From contig NZ_CACVCG010000112.1 in assembly GCF_902729435.1 (NCBI RefSeq), positions 1 through 64,000 on the forward strand: a stretch of DNA of 64,000 nt, given 5' to 3'. Numbering within the stretch: the stretch's first letter is position 1; each line of letters begins with the position of its first letter. Below are positions 25,626 through 34,583 of the stretch, piece by piece. Both the position numbers and the translations under genes were made by a program. Source of the stretch: Magnetospirillum sp. UT-4 (GTDB taxonomy: Bacteria; Pseudomonadota; Alphaproteobacteria; Rhodospirillales; Magnetospirillaceae). The notes under the pieces were generated by a model, which was not told the DNA's origin, made no database searches, and worked only from the letters and a program-made list of their open reading frames with translations.

Positions 25626-26087
25626 ATGGCGGCCATGGCACGGAAAGTGGACGATCCCGAACTGAACCGCTTCGCCCCCAGCGGCGCCGAGACCCCGGGC
25701 GCCGCCCCCGAGACCGAGGTGCTGCCGCAGGAGGTGGGCCTCACCCCCGAGCCCGAGGAACTGCCGGGGGCGCCGGTCCGCGTCTATCGCCGCAGCCCCG
25801 GCACGGTGCAGTCCGGCCCGGCCCATACCTCGGACTGGATCGTCGAGTTCGAGCCGCGCCTGCGGCCGGGCATCGAGCCGCTGATGGGCTGGACCAGTTC
25901 GGCCGATCCGCTGCAGCAGGTGCGGATGACGTTCGCCGACCTGGAGTCCGCGCTGACCTATTGCCAGCGGCGCGGCCTGGTCCCCGATGTTCAGAAGCCC
26001 CCGGTCCGCCGGCACCGGACGCGCAGCTACGCCGACAACTTCCTGCCCTTCCCCGACGGCGAGCCGCGGCCGATCTATCAGCATTAA
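25626..26087 (+). CDS. NDUFS4-like accessory subunit of respiratory complex I
   Basis: 153 residues. After a disordered N-terminus (about 1-48) comes the ETC complex I subunit conserved region: VRVYRRSPGTVQSG, PLMGWTSSADPLQQVRMTF and the terminal SYADNFLPF. These match the mitochondrial 18 kDa NDUFS4 and its alphaproteobacterial homologues. It would sit on the peripheral arm of NADH:quinone oxidoreductase. The other nuo genes are not in this window, as is common for this subunit. It ends 3 bp before the convergent AsmA gene. Confidence 0.88.
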   Translation: MAAMARKVDDPELNRFAPSGAETPGAAPETEVLPQEVGLTPEPEELPGAPVRVYRRSPGTVQSGPAHTSDWIVEFEPRLRPGIEPLMGWTSSADPLQQVRMTFADLESALTYCQRRGLVPDVQKPPVRRHRTRSYADNFLPFPDGEPRPIYQH

Positions 26088-26090
26088 CCG

Positions 26091-29000
26091 CTATCGCCCG
26101 CCGAAGCCCTTCAGCAGGTCCTGCAGCACCCGTTTGCCCGACGGCTTTTCTTCCGCCTGGCCCTGCTGCTCGGTTCCCTGCTGCGGCTCGCCGCGCTGCC
26201 CATCGCCGCGTTGCCCATCGCCGCGTTGCCCATCGCCGCGTTGGATGCCCAGCAGGCCCTCGACGATGCCGCCGCCCTTGCCCTTCAGCGCCCGTCCCAG
26301 GCCGCGGGCCACCAAGTGCTGCTGCAAGGCGTTGACATCGACCACCTTGCGCGGGTTGCCGATGGGTCCTTCAAGGCGCACCAGCAGCGGCGGCGCCGTG
26401 CTGTCGGCCAGGGCGAAGGCGATCTCGGTGGCGGTGGTCCAGCGCCCCAGATCGGTGGTGCTGACCGCCGTCGCGCCACCGCCCTCGGCGTCGAGGCGGA
26501 GGTCGCGGGTGGTCACCACGCCGTTCTCGGCCCGGAAGGTGCCGGCCAGCGACGAGAAGCGGGTGGAGCCGCCCGACAGGCCCGACTGGGCCAGCCCCAG
26601 CAGGCTGCCGATAGTCTCGATGGTCTTCAGCTGGCGGCTGACCGCCGGCAGGTCGAAGCCGTCGATGGTGCCGTCCCTCACCAGCAGGCGGCCGTCGCCG
26701 GACAGGCTGGAGGCCATGTCCTGGGTCGAGCGGCCGCTGGCGGCGAAACGGCCCTGCGCCTCCATCCGCCCGCGTGAGACCTTGATGGCGCCGGCCCCCA
26801 GGCCGAGGGCGCCGATCTCGGCGCCGGCGATGGCGAACTGGCCGGACAGGCCGGGCGAGGCGGCGGCGGCGTTCAGGCGGCCCGAGGCGGTCAGGGCGCC
26901 GCCCATCAGGGTGCCGGTCAGGCTGTCCAGGGCGAGCACGCCGTCGGCCAGGGTGGCGTTGGCCTTGGGCGTGTCCAGCCGCCAGCCGCCGCCGGCCAGA
27001 GAGCGGGCCTCCAGCATCAACTGGGCGTCGAAGCCGCGCAGGGCGGCGAGGTCGAGGGGCTCGCGCGACCACGGCGCCGCGCCGGCCGGGGACGCCGCCG
27101 CCGGAAGCGGCGGCGGGGCAGGCAGGACATCGACGGGCGGCAGGCGCGGGCCGCCGGGCGCCGCCCGGCCGGTGCGGCGGGGGGCGAGGAAGGGATCGAG
27201 GTCGATGGACTCGCCGCTCAGACGGGCGATGACGCGCGGGCGCGGCCCGGCGGTCTCGACCCGGGCCTCGCCGGCCAGACGGTTGGACCCGGCCGATACG
27301 GTGAGGCCGCTTACGTCGTAGGCGTTGCCGCCGCCGGTCACGGTGGCGGCCAGGTCGAACGCCCCCAGCGGGCCGCGCGGGCGGTAGTCGGGGGCGAAGC
27401 GGCGCAGCGCCTGCAGCAGGTCGGGGTGACGCGCCGCCACCGCCAGCGCGGTGCTGGCGCCCAGGGTGCCCTGGATGGTGGCGGAAGCGCCGAAGGCCCG
27501 GGCGGCGAGATCGACCGCCCCGGATGCCACGGTGCCCTTCAAGGCCAGCGGGCCGACTCCCTCGACGGTGGCGTCCAGGTCCACCGCCAGCGGCGTGCCC
27601 AGCGCCAGGGCCAGCGCGCCGCGCGCCGAATCCTTGCCCAGCGCGGCGCGGAAGCCCGGCAGCGCCAGATTCGGCCAGTCCACCTTGACCGGCGAGGCCA
27701 GGGTCAGCCGTCCCGGCCGCCCGGCCAGCAGGTCGCCGCCGGCCCCGGCCCAGGCCAGCAGGGCCGAGGGATTGTCCGAGCCCAGTTCCAGTGAGCCGTC
27801 GAAGGCCGGCCGGCCCTGGCGTGCCATCACCGTGCCCTCGGCCGCCAGGGCGGTGCCGCCGGGCAGTTGGGCGCTCGCCCGCTGCACCACCACTTCGCCC
27901 GAATCCAGGGTCGCCTGCACCCGGGCCTGACGGATCACCTGACCGCGCCAGGACAGCGCCTCGACCTCGGCCTGCAGGGTGGCGAAGATGTCCTGGGGAA
28001 GCGAAAAGCCGCCGGCCGCCGCCTGCGGCGCGGCGGATTGGGCCGGAGCCTGGGCCGGCGGGGATGGCGCGGCCGGGGCCGGCCGGGCCGGGGCCGGGGG
28101 CGCCGCCATCAGGGCGTCCAGGTCGATGGCGCCGGCCTTCAGGCTGGCATCGATGCGCGGCGTGCCGTTGAGGGCGGCGGTGACGGCGCCGGTGGCGCGG
28201 GCGGAGCCCAGGTTCAGCACCAGATCGGTGGCGGCCAGTTCCTCGGCGGCCAGGCTGAGTTCGGCTTCGGCCTTGAACGGGGTCGCCGCCGGCAGCGGCG
28301 CGGCGATGCCGAAGCGGCCCAGGGCCGCCCCCAGGTCGGGGGCTTCGGCGGACAGGCGGCCGCGCAGCGTCTCGCCCCCCGACAGCCGGCTGAGCAGGCC
28401 GGAGAAGGCGAGGCTGGCATCGCTGTCGGGCAGCGTCACCCGCAGCGCCGCCGGCGAGCCGCGGCCGGCGGCGACGCGGTCGAGATCGGCGCGGAAGCCG
28501 ATCGGGTGGCCCTGGACCCGCGCGCTGCCCTCGCCCGAGAACGGGCCGGCAAGCCCGCCGATGGCGATGCGGGCCGCCACCGCCTCGACCGTCACCGTCG
28601 GCGCCTTGGCGTCGCCGTAGGTCACGGTGCCGTCGTGGATGACCAGGTCGTTGATGGACAGCTCCCGCCCGGCTTCGGCCGGCGGCGACGGCTCGGTCTG
28701 CAGGCGCCGGCGGCCGGCCTCCGCTGCCGGTTCCTCCGCCGCCTGTCCGCCCAGTTGCCAGTTGGCGCTGCCGTCCTTGTAGCGGACAAGGTTGATGCGG
28801 GGGCGGTCCAGGGTCAGGGCGGACACCTCGACCCGGCCGGCCAGCAGCGGCAGCAGCCGGACGCTGACCCGCAGGCGGCCGATCTCGGCCAGCGGCGGCC
28901 CTTCGGCGCCGGCCGGCGAGGCGATGCGGATGTCCTCGGCCGACAGCGCGGGCGAGGGGATCAGGCGCAGGCTCATGGGGCCGGCGATGGCGACGTCGCG

Positions 29001-29132
29001 GCCGGTGGCCTCGCTCAGCCGCGCGGCGACGGTGCCGCGCCAGCGTTCGGCCCCGATCAGCGCCGGTCCCACGGCCAAAGCCGCCACCGCCGCCACCGCG
29101 ACTCCGATCGTGATCTTGGCCCAGGTCTTCAC
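26091..29132 (-). CDS. Large AsmA-family envelope protein
   Basis: About 1013 residues. An N-terminal membrane helix (about 3-27) is followed by the AsmA N-domain (LSEATGRDVAIAGPMSLRL, LSAEDIRIASP). A long series of beta-strand repeats continues to the C-terminal AsmA domain (about 700-930), with GALTASGRLNAA and IDGFDLPAVSRQLKTIETIG. AsmA proteins form long periplasmic beta grooves that move phospholipid between membranes. Ala/Pro-rich inserts split the domains, and the C-terminus carries four GDGQR-type units encoded by a 15 bp tandem repeat. The start is the GTG at 29132, 6 bp after GGAGG; an upstream GTG overlaps that site. Confidence 0.87.
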   Translation of the reverse strand: MKTWAKITIGVAVAAVAALAVGPALIGAERWRGTVAARLSEATGRDVAIAGPMSLRLIPSPALSAEDIRIASPAGAEGPPLAEIGRLRVSVRLLPLLAGRVEVSALTLDRPRINLVRYKDGSANWQLGGQAAEEPAAEAGRRRLQTEPSPPAEAGRELSINDLVIHDGTVTYGDAKAPTVTVEAVAARIAIGGLAGPFSGEGSARVQGHPIGFRADLDRVAAGRGSPAALRVTLPDSDASLAFSGLLSRLSGGETLRGRLSAEAPDLGAALGRFGIAAPLPAATPFKAEAELSLAAEELAATDLVLNLGSARATGAVTAALNGTPRIDASLKAGAIDLDALMAAPPAPARPAPAAPSPPAQAPAQSAAPQAAAGGFSLPQDIFATLQAEVEALSWRGQVIRQARVQATLDSGEVVVQRASAQLPGGTALAAEGTVMARQGRPAFDGSLELGSDNPSALLAWAGAGGDLLAGRPGRLTLASPVKVDWPNLALPGFRAALGKDSARGALALALGTPLAVDLDATVEGVGPLALKGTVASGAVDLAARAFGASATIQGTLGASTALAVAARHPDLLQALRRFAPDYRPRGPLGAFDLAATVTGGGNAYDVSGLTVSAGSNRLAGEARVETAGPRPRVIARLSGESIDLDPFLAPRRTGRAAPGGPRLPPVDVLPAPPPLPAAASPAGAAPWSREPLDLAALRGFDAQLMLEARSLAGGGWRLDTPKANATLADGVLALDSLTGTLMGGALTASGRLNAAAASPGLSGQFAIAGAEIGALGLGAGAIKVSRGRMEAQGRFAASGRSTQDMASSLSGDGRLLVRDGTIDGFDLPAVSRQLKTIETIGSLLGLAQSGLSGGSTRFSSLAGTFRAENGVVTTRDLRLDAEGGGATAVSTTDLGRWTTATEIAFALADSTAPPLLVRLEGPIGNPRKVVDVNALQQHLVARGLGRALKGKGGGIVEGLLGIQRGDGQRGDGQRGDGQRGEPQQGTEQQGQAEEKPSGKRVLQDLLKGFGGR
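26191..26244. repeat. 15 bp tandem repeat inside the AsmA gene
   Basis: CCGCGTTGCCCATCG is repeated 3.6 times (units at 26191, 26206, 26221 and 26236; the first has C for T). It encodes RGDGQ repeats in a low-complexity Gln-rich tail. Copy number could vary by slippage without changing frame. Confidence 0.9.
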
Positions 29133-29243
29133 CGGCACCCTCCGCAGCTGCGGATGCGAGTGTACGTGGCCGGCGCCCCGGCTTCAAACCCCGGCTCGTC
29201 CCCTGGAAGGCCTACTTCGTTGGGAGATGGCGTCGTCTCATTC

Positions 29244-29363
29244 GGGCCTCATCCTGAGGAGCCGCCGCAGGCGGCGTCTCGAAGGACGAGGCCCGTGGCA
29301 GGGCGCCCGTGGCCCGCCTCTTCCTTCGAGACGAGCGCTGCGCGCTCTCCTCAGGATGAGGCT
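29244..29363. repeat. Dispersed palindromic repeat, family A (copy 2)
   Basis: Outer arms GGGCCTCATCCTGAGGAGC and CTCCTCAGGATGAGGCT, inner arms GTCTCGAAGGACGAGG and TCCTTCGAGAC. It occupies most of the 288 bp gene-free gap between the AsmA gene and a small gene. Nothing else is seen in that gap. Confidence 0.88.
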
Positions 29364-29420
29364 ACGGAAACGCGGGATTCTGGGTTGGCGCCGATGCGCC
29401 TGCGCGGGGACGACGGTGTA

Positions 29421-29597
29421 CTACCGGGAGTCCCCGTCCAGGCCCTCGATCAGGCGGCGCAGGCGATCCTCGATGCTCGAGGGGGCCTGGTCCGCGGTCT
29501 CGGCCTCGGATTCGGCGGCCATGGCCTCGATACGGCGCATGGCCTCGGCCAGGGTTTCCTGTTCGTCGGTCTCGACGCGGTGCTTCGGTTTCGCCAT
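29421..29597 (-). CDS. Small acidic coiled-coil protein, unknown function
   Basis: 58 residues starting MAKPKHRVETDEQETLAEAM. It is highly charged, with a predicted amphipathic helix of Glu/Ala/Arg and an ending SIEDRLRRLIEGLDGD. No family was recognised. The start at 29597 has GGAGAGG upstream; a start 12 codons earlier (29633) is possible. It lies 48 bp downstream of the membrane protein gene in the same direction. Confidence 0.5.
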   Translation of the reverse strand: MAKPKHRVETDEQETLAEAMRRIEAMAAESEAETADQAPSSIEDRLRRLIEGLDGDSR

Positions 29598-29645
29598 CCC
29601 AGCCTCTCCGGGGCGAAAAGGGAGCAAGAACATTACACTTTGGAG

Positions 29646-31025
29646 TCAGGTTTTGTCCAGAACTGTGCATAACGCCACCAGCCATAGGCCGAGCAGCGCC
29701 GCTCCGGCCAGGACGTAGCGGCCGTTCCAGGTACGGATCACCTCGGTCAGCGGCACGCCGGCCATGCGCGCCACCGTGAGCACCGCCGCGCCCGCCGGGG
29801 TCGAGCAGGCCGACAGCGCCCAGGCTCCCATCAGCCCGCTGGCCACCGCCAGCGGCGGCAACCCCAGCGGCGCCAACTCGGCGATGGCGCCGCCGAACAG
29901 GGTGACGGTGACGATCTGGTTGACCCCGATCTGGGCCAGCGCCATCACCGACCAGGCCAGCAGCACCACCACCAGCGGCGCCGGCAGTCCCAGTCCGGCC
30001 ACCGTGCCGGCGATGGCGCCGGCGGGGACGAAATCGGCCAGGATGGTGCCAAGATACATGGCGCCGCCCAGGATCGCCGTCTCGTCGCGGAAGGCCGGCA
30101 GCGCCACCGCCAGGCGGCGCGACAGGGCGCCGGCGGCGGCGACCGGGGAGCTCATCTGCAGCGCCAGCCAGGCCAGCGCCGCCAGCGGCACCGCCAGCAT
30201 GGCCCCCACCACCACCCGCACGCCAAGAAGCTCGGCCATGCCCAGCGCAGCGGCCACCACCGCCGCCACCAGCAGGGCGAGGCGGCCCAGGGGGCGCCAG
30301 TCGGAGAGGGAGATTTCGGGGCGCGGCGGCGTCGGGAACTGACGGCGGTCCTGCCACCAGCCCAGCATCAGCAGGGCAACCGCCAGCACCGCCTGCAGCG
30401 GCAGGAGATGCCACCAGGCGATGCCGGGCACGGCGCTCTGGGTGACCACGAAGGCCACCGACAGCGGCGACCACGCGGTCATCACCGCGAAGCCGCGCAG
30501 CAGGGCCGACAGCATGCGGCGGGTGCGCACCGCCACCACCCGCAGGTCGCCGCCCGCCGCCTCGGGGGTGTTGCCGCGCAGCACCATGGTGCCCAGCAGC
30601 GGCAGCATGCCGAAGTTCAGCACCACCGAGACCAGGTGGCCGCCCAGGGTCAAGGCGAGGTATCGCCGCCCCGGCGGCTGGCGCACCATGACGTCGCCGC
30701 AGGCCTGGATCAGCGCCGAACTCTCGGCGGCCTGGCGCAGCATCCCCAGGGCGACGAACAGCCCGACCAGCGCGCCGGCCTGGGCGGCGGCATGGACGGC
30801 CAGGTCGATGGGGTGCGGCCGCAGCGCCAGGGCGGCGGCGCTGGCCAGGGCGGCGAGAGTCAGGGTCAGCCGGCCGGTGCGGCCGACCTTGCCGCCCTCG
30901 AGCAGCAGGTACAGCAGAAGGGCGGCGCCGGTGACCCAGCCGGCCGTCTCCCACCGCGTCAGGGCGAGGACGATGGCCCCCGCCACCACGGCGGCCAGCG
31001 CCAGGCTGGAGCCGGCCGCCCTCAC
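29646..31025 (-). CDS. Multi-pass membrane protein resembling ion-transporter superfamily permeases
   Basis: About 459 residues with 10-12 hydrophobic helices throughout. Two halves each end in a re-entrant-like Gly/Pro stretch: NFGMLPLLGTMVLRGN in the first half and NQIVTVTLFGG with ALSACSTPAGAAVLTV in the second. That layout is like ArsB/CitM/NhaD-type transporters, but I cannot assign a substrate. The GTG start at 31025 overlaps the stop of the degenerate GGDEF/EAL gene by 4 bp (GTGA), so the two are translationally coupled. Function unknown. Confidence 0.7.
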   Translation of the reverse strand: MRAAGSSLALAAVVAGAIVLALTRWETAGWVTGAALLLYLLLEGGKVGRTGRLTLTLAALASAAALALRPHPIDLAVHAAAQAGALVGLFVALGMLRQAAESSALIQACGDVMVRQPPGRRYLALTLGGHLVSVVLNFGMLPLLGTMVLRGNTPEAAGGDLRVVAVRTRRMLSALLRGFAVMTAWSPLSVAFVVTQSAVPGIAWWHLLPLQAVLAVALLMLGWWQDRRQFPTPPRPEISLSDWRPLGRLALLVAAVVAAALGMAELLGVRVVVGAMLAVPLAALAWLALQMSSPVAAAGALSRRLAVALPAFRDETAILGGAMYLGTILADFVPAGAIAGTVAGLGLPAPLVVVLLAWSVMALAQIGVNQIVTVTLFGGAIAELAPLGLPPLAVASGLMGAWALSACSTPAGAAVLTVARMAGVPLTEVIRTWNGRYVLAGAALLGLWLVALCTVLDKT

Positions 31026-32653
31026 TGCGGCGGCGCGACGACGAAGCGTGATTTCGGCGCCGGCAGCTGCTTGGCCGGGCGGGCGATGTCCTTCATCAGG
31101 GCCGGGCCGTTGACCATGGCGAAGCCGGCATGGATGGCGCCGTAAAGGGCGGGGCGGCGGCGGATGTTCCAGACATAGGCGCCCAGCCCGGCGCGCCGGG
31201 CGGTGGCGAGCAGGCGCGCCAGCGACGCGATCAGGTGCTGGTCGTCGGTCTTCTCGGCCTCGGTCAGCTCGGACATGTCGACGCCGATCAGGCTGGCGCC
31301 GCAATCGGAGGCCAGCCGGGTGTTGACGCTGGCCAGGCGGACCCTGAGCGCGACCTCGCGGCACAGCGGCTTGGCGGCGCGCACCGCCTCGGCCAGGGCC
31401 TTGTCGCCGACCCCCTCGGGCACCCCGAACAGGTCGATGATCACCCGGGCGCCGCGGGCGGCGGGGGCGATGTCGGCGAAGGGGGCGAGGAATTCCATGC
31501 GGTTGGCCGCGCTCAGGGTGGCCCAGTGGATCGGGATCACCACCGTCGAGCCGTTGCCGGCGTTGTCGGAGACGCGGAAATCGCGTACCGCCCCGGCCAC
31601 CCCGAAGCGGTCGATGGTCTGGCACGACGGGGCGTCGAGGCGCGCATAGGCGCCCGAGCCCTCCAGCGGCGCCGCCTCGGGGAAGTCGTGGCGGACGACC
31701 CGGGCGATATAGGCGCCGATGGCCTCGCCGGCGGCGACCCAGGTCGGCCGCCACAGCATGGTGAGCTTGGACTCGGGCGGCAGGTCCTCGGTCCCGGCGG
31801 CCGGCAGCGGCACCGAGGGATCGACGGCGACCGCGTTCCAGTCGCGCTCGCGCTGATCACGGCGGGGATCGAGCGGCTTCCATTGCGGTTCCGGTCCGCT
31901 GGCCCGCCCGTCGATCAGGCCGGTGAGCGAGGCCGGCGGCGCCGGGCGGGCGGCCGGCGCCGGGGCCGAGGGCATCATGTGCCGGCGCGGCGCCTCGGCG
32001 GCGGCGGGAGCGGCCGCCCGCGGCACCCAGGCGCGCGAGGCGGTGTCGGCGACGTCGCGGACGATGACCGAACGCACCGCGCTGACCGCCGCGTGCACCT
32101 TGCCCAGGTTGAGCACGCCGCCGGGCTGGAAGGCCTCGGCGGCATCCAGCTCGGCGGCCAGCGCCAGCGGCTGCTCGACCCCCTCGAACTGGTCGCCGAC
32201 CAGCCGGGTGCCCAATTCCTGGGCGATGGCCAGGGTGCGGCGCCGGGCCTCGTCGGGCGGGGTGTTGCGGAACAGCAGGACGAACATGTCGTTGCCCTGG
32301 CGGGTGAACATGTTGCCCGCCCCCAGGTGCAGGTTGATGACCCCCTCGGCGATCATCATCACCTTGTCGGCGACCTTGCTCCAGCGCTCGCCCACCGCCT
32401 CGCGGAACTCGACCAGCGAGACCACCTGCAGCTTGACGCCGAAGCGGCCGTCCTGCTCCTGCACCAGCTGGTCGACGGCAAGGCGGAAATCCTCGTCGGT
32501 CAGCGCCTGCGAGAAGGGCTGGCCGCCGCGCCCGGCGCTGCCGGCGCGCTCCTTGCGCGGCGCCGCCTCCACCGCGCCGCCGCCCTTGACCAGGCGGGCG
32601 ATGGGCTTGGCGATGCGGTGCAGCAGGCCGGCCTTGGACTGTTCGTCGCTCAT
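31022..32653 (-). CDS. Degenerate GGDEF/EAL-like protein
   Basis: 543 residues, soluble. The N-terminal part (about 60-200) looks like a decayed GGDEF domain, with GNDMFVLLFRN where GGDEFALLL-type sequence is expected. A Pro/Ala linker (about 205-300) follows. The C-terminal part (about 300-535) resembles an EAL domain without catalytic residues: MLWRPTWVAAGEAIGAYIAR for the opening, LIGVDMSEL where KID is expected, and AGFAMVNGPAL near the end. If correct it would be a c-di-GMP-related sensor or scaffold, not an enzyme. The assignment rests on pattern resemblance only. The start at 32653 (MSDEQSKAGLL) is the first reasonable ATG. It is coupled to the downstream permease. Confidence 0.6.
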   Translation of the reverse strand: MSDEQSKAGLLHRIAKPIARLVKGGGAVEAAPRKERAGSAGRGGQPFSQALTDEDFRLAVDQLVQEQDGRFGVKLQVVSLVEFREAVGERWSKVADKVMMIAEGVINLHLGAGNMFTRQGNDMFVLLFRNTPPDEARRRTLAIAQELGTRLVGDQFEGVEQPLALAAELDAAEAFQPGGVLNLGKVHAAVSAVRSVIVRDVADTASRAWVPRAAAPAAAEAPRRHMMPSAPAPAARPAPPASLTGLIDGRASGPEPQWKPLDPRRDQRERDWNAVAVDPSVPLPAAGTEDLPPESKLTMLWRPTWVAAGEAIGAYIARVVRHDFPEAAPLEGSGAYARLDAPSCQTIDRFGVAGAVRDFRVSDNAGNGSTVVIPIHWATLSAANRMEFLAPFADIAPAARGARVIIDLFGVPEGVGDKALAEAVRAAKPLCREVALRVRLASVNTRLASDCGASLIGVDMSELTEAEKTDDQHLIASLARLLATARRAGLGAYVWNIRRRPALYGAIHAGFAMVNGPALMKDIARPAKQLPAPKSRFVVAPPQ

Positions 32654-32693
32654 GCGCAGAAGATAGGCGTGCCGGGATCGGATGCGCAACCGG

Positions 32694-33233
32694 TTAGGGA
32701 AGGTCGGCCCCGGCAAGGTCGGCGCGGTAGCCGGCGGCCAGCATCTGGTAGTTGGCGGCCGAGTGCGGGAAGAAGGCGGTTTCTTCCGGCTTCAGCGGGC
32801 GCATCAGCTTGGCCGGGTTGCCGCCCCACACTTCGCCGGTCCTCACCCGCTTGCCCGGGGTGACCACCGCCCCGGCGGCGACCATGGCCCCCGATTCCAC
32901 CACCACCCCGTCCATCACCGTGGCGCCCATGCCGATGAAGCAGCCATCCTCGAGGGTGCAGGCGTGCAGGATGGCGCCGTGGCCGATGGTGATGTCGGAG
33001 CCGATATAGGTGCCGAACTTGCCGCCGGTGACGTGCACCACGGTGCCGTCCTGAATGTTGGTGCGCTCGCCGATGCGGATCTCGTGGACGTCGCCGCGCA
33101 CCACGCAGCCGAACCATACCGACGAGCCGGCGCCGATCACCACGTCGCCGATCACGGTGGCGTTGGGGGCGACGAAGGCGTCGTCGGCGATGGTCGGCAG
33201 CACGCCCTTCCAGGGCAGGATCAGCGGCGACAT
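32694..33233 (-). CDS. Gamma-carbonic-anhydrase-like hexapeptide protein
   Basis: 179 residues, a left-handed beta-helix with hexapeptide repeats (VIGDVVIGAGSSVWFGCVVRGD, then INGRTN-type IRIGERTNIQDGTVVHV). The metal-binding His pattern of the YrdA/PaaY group is seen in GSDITIGHGAILHAC. It is a trimeric zinc or iron protein, either a carbonic anhydrase-like or an acyltransferase-like enzyme. The ATG at 33233 has GAGGG 5 bp upstream. It ends 40 bp before the GGDEF/EAL-like gene. Confidence 0.87.
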   Translation of the reverse strand: MSPLILPWKGVLPTIADDAFVAPNATVIGDVVIGAGSSVWFGCVVRGDVHEIRIGERTNIQDGTVVHVTGGKFGTYIGSDITIGHGAILHACTLEDGCFIGMGATVMDGVVVESGAMVAAGAVVTPGKRVRTGEVWGGNPAKLMRPLKPEETAFFPHSAANYQMLAAGYRADLAGADLP

Positions 33234-33280
33234 GGGAACCCTCTGTGGTGCGGTGTTGAACTTCAAGTCGCTCTCTCCGT

Positions 33281-33416
33281 AGCCTCATCCTGAGGAGCGG
33301 GCCCGTCCGGGACGCGTCTCGAAGGACGAGGCGGTCCAAGGACGCGCGACCGGGCGGCGGGCGACGGGCCAGGCCCTTCGAGACGGCCGCTGGCGCGGCC
33401 TCCTCAGGGTGAGGCC
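33281..33416. repeat. Dispersed palindromic repeat, family A (copy 3)
   Basis: AGCCTCATCCTGAGGAGCG at the left and GGCCTCCTCAGGGTGAGGCC at the right, with GTCTCGAAGGACGAGG and GGCCCTTCGAGACGG inside. It fills the gap between argC and the gamma-carbonic-anhydrase-like gene. Confidence 0.88.
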
Positions 33417-33451
33417 CGAATGAGAGGCCGGCGGGCCTTCCGGACCCACCC

Positions 33452-34492
33452 CTACGGAAACAGCGGCTGCTGGTCGAGGCCGGCAGTCTCGGGCAGGCCG
33501 AACATCAGGTTCATGTTCTGCAGCGCCTGGCCCGAGGCGCCCTTGACCAGATTGTCGATCACCGCGGCGATGATGGCGCGGCCCGGGAGGCGGTCGTCGA
33601 AGGCGTTCATCAGGCAATGGTTCGAGCCGCGCACGTGCCTGGTGTGCGGCGCGGCGCCGTCCGGCAGCACCCGCACGAAGGCCTCGCCGGCATAGACCCG
33701 GCTCCACTCGGCGCGCAGGTCGGCGGCCTTGGCGCCTTTGGCCAGGCGGACGTTGATGGTCGACAGCATGCCGCGGCTCATGGGCATCAGGTGGGGGGTG
33801 AAGCTGACGATCACAGGGGTGCCGGCCACCGCCGCCAGCTCCTGCTCGATCTCGGGGGCGTGGCGGTGGCTGGCGATGCCGTAGGGGTGGATGCCCTCGG
33901 TGACCTCGCAATAGAGGTTGGCCTCCTTGGCCGAGCGCCCGGCCCCCGAGGTGCCTGACTTGGCGTCGATGACGATGTCGGCGGTCTCGATCAGCCCGGC
34001 CTTGATCAGCGGCACCAGCGGCAACTGGACCGAGGTCGGGTAGCAGCCGGGATTGGCCACCAGCCGGGCGTCCCGGATGGCGTCGCGCTTCAGCTCGGTG
34101 AGGCCGTAGACGGCGGATTTCTGCAACTCCGGCGCCTTGTGCGGATGGCCGTACCAGGTGTTGTAGGCCTCGAGGTCGTAAAGCCGGAAATCGGCCGACA
34201 GGTCCACCGTGCGGACATGGGCCGGCAGGGCGGCGATGACCTCCTGGGTGGTGCCGTGGGGCAGGCAGCAGAACACCGCGTCCACCGTGGCGAAATCCAC
34301 ATCGGCGATGGCCACCAGGTCGGGTAGCGCGAGGCCGCCCAGATGCGGGAACACCGCCGCCATGGACATGCCGGCCTTGCGGTCGCCGGTCATGGCGGCG
34401 ATGGAGAAACCGGAATGGCGGGCGAGCAGGCGCACCAGCTCGGCGCCGGTATATCCGCTGGCTCCCAGGATCGCGACCTTGACCTCGGCCAT
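33452..34492 (-). CDS. argC: N-acetyl-gamma-glutamyl-phosphate reductase
   Basis: 346 residues, the type 1 ArgC length. NADP-binding ILGASGYTGAELVRLL at the N-terminus, catalytic Cys in VANPGCYPTSVQLPL and the active-site His in ASHRHAPEIEQEL are present, with AKSGTSGAGRSAKE and HVRGSNHC. It carries out the third step of arginine synthesis. The start at 34492 has GGAGG 9 bp upstream; the frame is open much further but overlaps the doc region. No other arg genes are near. Confidence 0.97.
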   Translation of the reverse strand: MAEVKVAILGASGYTGAELVRLLARHSGFSIAAMTGDRKAGMSMAAVFPHLGGLALPDLVAIADVDFATVDAVFCCLPHGTTQEVIAALPAHVRTVDLSADFRLYDLEAYNTWYGHPHKAPELQKSAVYGLTELKRDAIRDARLVANPGCYPTSVQLPLVPLIKAGLIETADIVIDAKSGTSGAGRSAKEANLYCEVTEGIHPYGIASHRHAPEIEQELAAVAGTPVIVSFTPHLMPMSRGMLSTINVRLAKGAKAADLRAEWSRVYAGEAFVRVLPDGAAPHTRHVRGSNHCLMNAFDDRLPGRAIIAAVIDNLVKGASGQALQNMNLMFGLPETAGLDQQPLFP

Positions 34493-34583
34493 CTCGTCTG
34501 CCCTCCGCTGCATGTGCGAACCGATGGAGGGCGGACGATAGCAGGGGCGGGGGTGACAGCCAAGGGGCGGAGACATCGCCCGC

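Noticed and set aside
26371-29187. 938-codon open frame in another frame of the AsmA gene
   Set aside because: Arg/Gly/Pro-rich composition with no domain; the overlapping AsmA frame has a signal anchor, a ribosome site and family motifs.
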